Shown here: positions 5,257-6,888 of the stretch, piece after piece | Layout of the letters: every line of letters begins with the position of its first letter | Position numbering within the stretch: the stretch's first letter is position 1 | NCBI GenBank assembly: GCA_009787675.1 | Contig: WQSU01000125.1 | Coordinates: 470-7,357 of the forward strand | Direction of reading: 5' to 3' | Source of the DNA: Lentimicrobiaceae bacterium | Lineage (GTDB): Bacteria > Bacteroidota > Bacteroidia > Bacteroidales > WCHB1-69 | DNA length: 6,888 nt | Position numbers and translations under genes: made by a program | The notes under the pieces: model-generated | The model's input: the letters and a program-made list of their open reading frames with translations, nothing else | The model's database searches: none | Told to the model about the DNA's origin: nothing

Positions 5257-6095
5257 CACATTACCTCCTTAATTACGTTCAATGTTCCCAATTTCATAGC
5301 CCCTGATGCGGGTATGTATGATGTCAATTCTGTTATGTCTTCCAACGGATAGCCTGCGTGTATAACGCCAATACTATCAACCAATGCAATGCGGATGCCC
5401 CGTGTTATTTGCAACTGGTCAATCATGCGCATACTTACAAATGCACCGTTAAATTCAATACCATTTAAATAGGTATTAATTGCTGTTTCAACAGCATCAT
5501 TTACCGCCGTTTCAGAGGGAAACGAAAGCGGGTCGTAAACAATTTTTACTGAGATATTCAATATATCTGCAGCCTCGTTCACTATCCGAATGGGAATGCC
5601 TGCGGGTTTTATCCTGTTTATATAGGATGTAGCAGCCGTCAATTCAAAACTGTCAAGCGGTTCAGGCTTATCGTACTGGTCGGCTTTGGATATCTTCATG
5701 GTTACGCCGATAGAATTTACATTATCAAAAGCAAATGCAAATTTGATAATCCGTGCATCAATAGCAGCCTGAGAAGTGGTGTCGCTGTAAAATGTTTGCT
5801 CTTCCAGTTCGTTCAAATCAAAGCCGAATTGAAAAGCAAGCATCATTTTTGCATACCAACCCGCATAACCGTAGCGTTCTTGTTCAACGATTCTTCTTGT
5901 CTCTGCCAAATGCCACTCGTGCATAGTTTGAACGGCAGCCCCTGCTGTGGCGTGTGCCTCAATAGTAAGTGCCTCCAACGAAACGGCTGAAAATTGCTCG
6001 TCAAAGGTTTTTCCAACCACCAACCCGTACAGTCCTCGAAGTATTGAACTGTCAATGAATGCCTGTTTTATTGTATTTGCTATTTCTGTAATCAT
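5256..6095 (-). CDS. Baseplate J-like protein (baseplate wedge)
   Basis: This 279-residue protein fits the baseplate J family (P2 gpJ, Mu gp47), which forms the wedge ring around the tail hub of contractile or related tails. An N-terminal helical half (1-120) is followed by a middle region. PAGIPIRIVNEAADILNISV (164-183) and VYDP (186-189) then match the family pattern where a P-x-G-x-P-x-x-x-x turn leads into a strand, and the helix ETAINTYLNGIEFNGAF (203-219) is characteristic. The C-terminal part holds paired strands and ends TLNVIKEVM. The length is somewhat short for phage J proteins of enteric phages (about 300 residues) but complete. The start is the ATG at 6093-6095, with no strong Shine-Dalgarno site; a 40-base A-rich leader with a 12-bp repeat precedes it. 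The stop overlaps the next gene. A contractile tail is inferred, since sheath and tube genes are not in the window. Confidence 0.7.
   Translation of the reverse strand: MITEIANTIKQAFIDSSILRGLYGLVVGKTFDEQFSAVSLEALTIEAHATAGAAVQTMHEWHLAETRRIVEQERYGYAGWYAKMMLAFQFGFDLNELEEQTFYSDTTSQAAIDARIIKFAFAFDNVNSIGVTMKISKADQYDKPEPLDSFELTAATSYINRIKPAGIPIRIVNEAADILNISVKIVYDPLSFPSETAVNDAVETAINTYLNGIEFNGAFVSMRMIDQLQITRGIRIALVDSIGVIHAGYPLEDITELTSYIPASGAMKLGTLNVIKEVM
5264..5269 (-). promoter_or_regulatory. Strong Shine-Dalgarno AGGAGG that decides the start at 5256
   Basis: A perfect AGGAGG lies within the last codons of the baseplate J-like gene, 7 bases before the ATG at 5256. It is the strongest ribosome binding site in the window, where most starts rely on coupling or weak purine tracts. 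Confidence 0.8.
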
Positions 6096-6096
6096 T

Positions 6097-6124
6097 TTTG
6101 TTGATTTGCTTATTTGTTGATTTG
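6097..6124. repeat. Two 12-bp direct repeats in the leader of the baseplate gene
   Basis: TTTGTTGATTTG occurs at 6097-6108 and 6113-6124 (plus-strand reading), 16 bases apart. It falls in the 40-base gap between the lipoprotein stop and the baseplate start. On the coding strand it gives an unstructured A-rich leader (CAAATCAACAAA twice), which may favour ribosome access where no Shine-Dalgarno site exists. Confidence 0.75.
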
Positions 6125-6135
6125 ATTATTTGAAT

Positions 6136-6591
6136 TTAAATATACCTATTTCTTACAAAATACGACAAAACAAACGAAAGGATTAGAAGTGCTGCCACCA
6201 TACACACACACTCCCATACCTTAGGCTTAATTTTAGTATTCTCTGTAATTTTCACGCTTTCCACCGTCTGCTTTATGCTTTCTGCTTGTAAAACAACTTC
6301 CCGTTGTAAAACATGGTTTTTCTTTCCGGAGACTTGTTTGTTGCGATTAATTTCCGTCACGCTCACAATATGCTGTTTTCCTGCCGAATCAGGCACAGAA
6401 AAAACCGTAATTAACACATGCTCATCTTCCGCCATCTCAACAACAGTTGCCGAACTGTCCAATGTCGTTTGCCGAACATCCGTTGTCGTTTTCTCCTCAA
6501 TTTCAGTTCTTACATCCGTTGTCGCCTGCTTAGAAATCTTACAGGAAACCAGCAGCACTGCTGCACTTAATATTAAAATTATTCTTTTCAT
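6136..6591 (-). CDS. Candidate unimolecular spanin: lipoprotein with C-terminal transmembrane anchor
   Basis: This 151-residue protein begins with a lipoprotein signal peptide (MKRIILILSAAVLLVSC). The lipobox LVSC is at 14-17, so the mature protein starts at lipid-modified Cys17. A polar, Thr/Val/Glu-rich periplasmic stretch follows (18-120). One hydrophobic helix comes near the C-terminus (about 125-146, VWECVCMVAALLILSFVLSY), then the basic tail RNRY. A lipid anchor at one end and an inner-membrane helix at the other is the layout of u-spanins such as phage T1 gp11 (131 residues). These link both membranes and fuse them in the last step of lysis. No acidic residues follow the cysteine, so nothing suggests the surface-export signal of Bacteroidota lipoproteins. 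The start overlaps the upstream stop (ATGA at 6588-6591), which places it with the coiled-coil membrane gene. No endolysin is in the window. The alternative is a plain phage lipoprotein of unknown role. Confidence 0.6.
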   Translation of the reverse strand: MKRIILILSAAVLLVSCKISKQATTDVRTEIEEKTTTDVRQTTLDSSATVVEMAEDEHVLITVFSVPDSAGKQHIVSVTEINRNKQVSGKKNHVLQREVVLQAESIKQTVESVKITENTKIKPKVWECVCMVAALLILSFVLSYFVRNRYI

Positions 6592-6866
6592 TTTGCGTAT
6601 CTTGTTATTGTTTTTACATGTTCCAACTTGTGGTTTACTTCTTCAACTTCCGAGCGTAATGCAGAGTTTTCGGTTTTTAATTTTGCAACCTCCGAACGCA
6701 ACCCCACGACTTCCTCCAATAGTTCCTTATTCCTTGTGGACAGCAAGTCTATGGAATCTTGTTGTTTTTGCAACATATCATTCCTTCGCATTTTTGAACC
6801 TGCGAGCCAAGAAACTACACCCGTAACAGGAACTAAAATCATGCTGATTATCGTTATCCAATCCAT
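6588..6866 (-). CDS. Small membrane protein with cytoplasmic coiled coil, possible holin-like lysis protein
   Basis: This protein has 92 residues. One hydrophobic helix spans about residues 4-22 (ITIISMILVPVTGVVSWLAG), followed by the basic GSKMRRND. A long heptad-patterned helix then runs from about 33 to 84, with Leu/Val spaced as in a coiled coil (LLSTRNKELLEEVVGLRSEV). By the positive-inside rule the coiled coil is cytoplasmic, which is opposite to an Rz-type inner-membrane spanin. I associate proteins of this plan with the end of late operons in Bacteroides-group prophages, but a function is not established. Coupling to the candidate spanin by an ATGA overlap suggests a role in lysis, perhaps as a holin or lysis regulator. 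The ATG is preceded by AAGAG with little spacing. The upstream 22 bases are AT-rich, and the operon must continue beyond the window edge. Confidence 0.5.
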   Translation of the reverse strand: MDWITIISMILVPVTGVVSWLAGSKMRRNDMLQKQQDSIDLLSTRNKELLEEVVGLRSEVAKLKTENSALRSEVEEVNHKLEHVKTITRYAK

Positions 6867-6888
6867 CTCTTAATTATTAATTGTTAAT

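Noticed and set aside
5257..5259. GTG start for the small baseplate-associated gene
   Set aside because: The ATG one codon later has ideal 7-base spacing from AGGAGG and the common TGATG overlap.
6275..6826. 183-codon open frame on the plus strand opposite the two small membrane genes
   Set aside because: It is antisense to genes with clear signal peptide, membrane helix and coiled-coil features and ATGA coupling. Its Ser/Val/Cys-rich, low-order translation has no motif.

Overview
The window reads as the late end of a prophage or temperate tailed phage of a Bacteroidota host, probably a gut Bacteroidales. The reasons are a low-GC sequence, tightly packed minus-strand genes with mostly weak Shine-Dalgarno sites, a TAnnTTTG-type promoter box in the one real intergenic gap, and tail proteins of the kind seen in Bacteroides-group prophages. 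No database search was possible, so family calls rest on motifs and gene order.

All convincing protein genes are on the minus strand and are read from high to low coordinates. First come two small membrane genes (6866-6136): a coiled-coil membrane protein, and a lipoprotein with a C-terminal membrane anchor whose architecture is that of a unimolecular spanin. Next is the baseplate and fibre block (6095-1516). It holds a baseplate J-like protein, a small baseplate-associated gene, a fibre-like protein, a LysM protein, a collagen-like fibre, a small tail-associated protein, and a LamG-like protein that is probably the distal receptor-binding piece. Junctions are ATGA or TGATG overlaps or gaps of 2 to 40 bases, so this is one operon. 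It ends at a strong intrinsic terminator (1353-1416). Beyond that lie two DNA methyltransferases: a D12/Dam-type adenine methylase, then an N4/N6 methylase cut by the window edge.

Two otherwise intact genes carry an internal in-frame stop. In the D12 methylase a TAA (760-762) separates the SAM-binding half from the DPPY catalytic motif, and the frame stays open for another 104 codons. In the small baseplate gene a TGA (4918-4920) is followed by 41 further in-frame codons, whose own stop overlaps the next start. TAA and TGA are ordinary stops elsewhere in the window, so the simplest reading is nonsense mutation in a decaying prophage, or sequencing error, rather than recoding.

The 228-base gap 1288-1515 is the most structured non-coding stretch. 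On the plus strand, opposite to every gene, it has a TATCTTTG box, a perfect 16-bp hairpin, an 8-bp hairpin, a GGGGGCTTTTTT end, and two long-range pairings that would fold the hairpin loops back onto the 5' end and the 3' tail. This may be an undescribed small RNA of about 130 nt.
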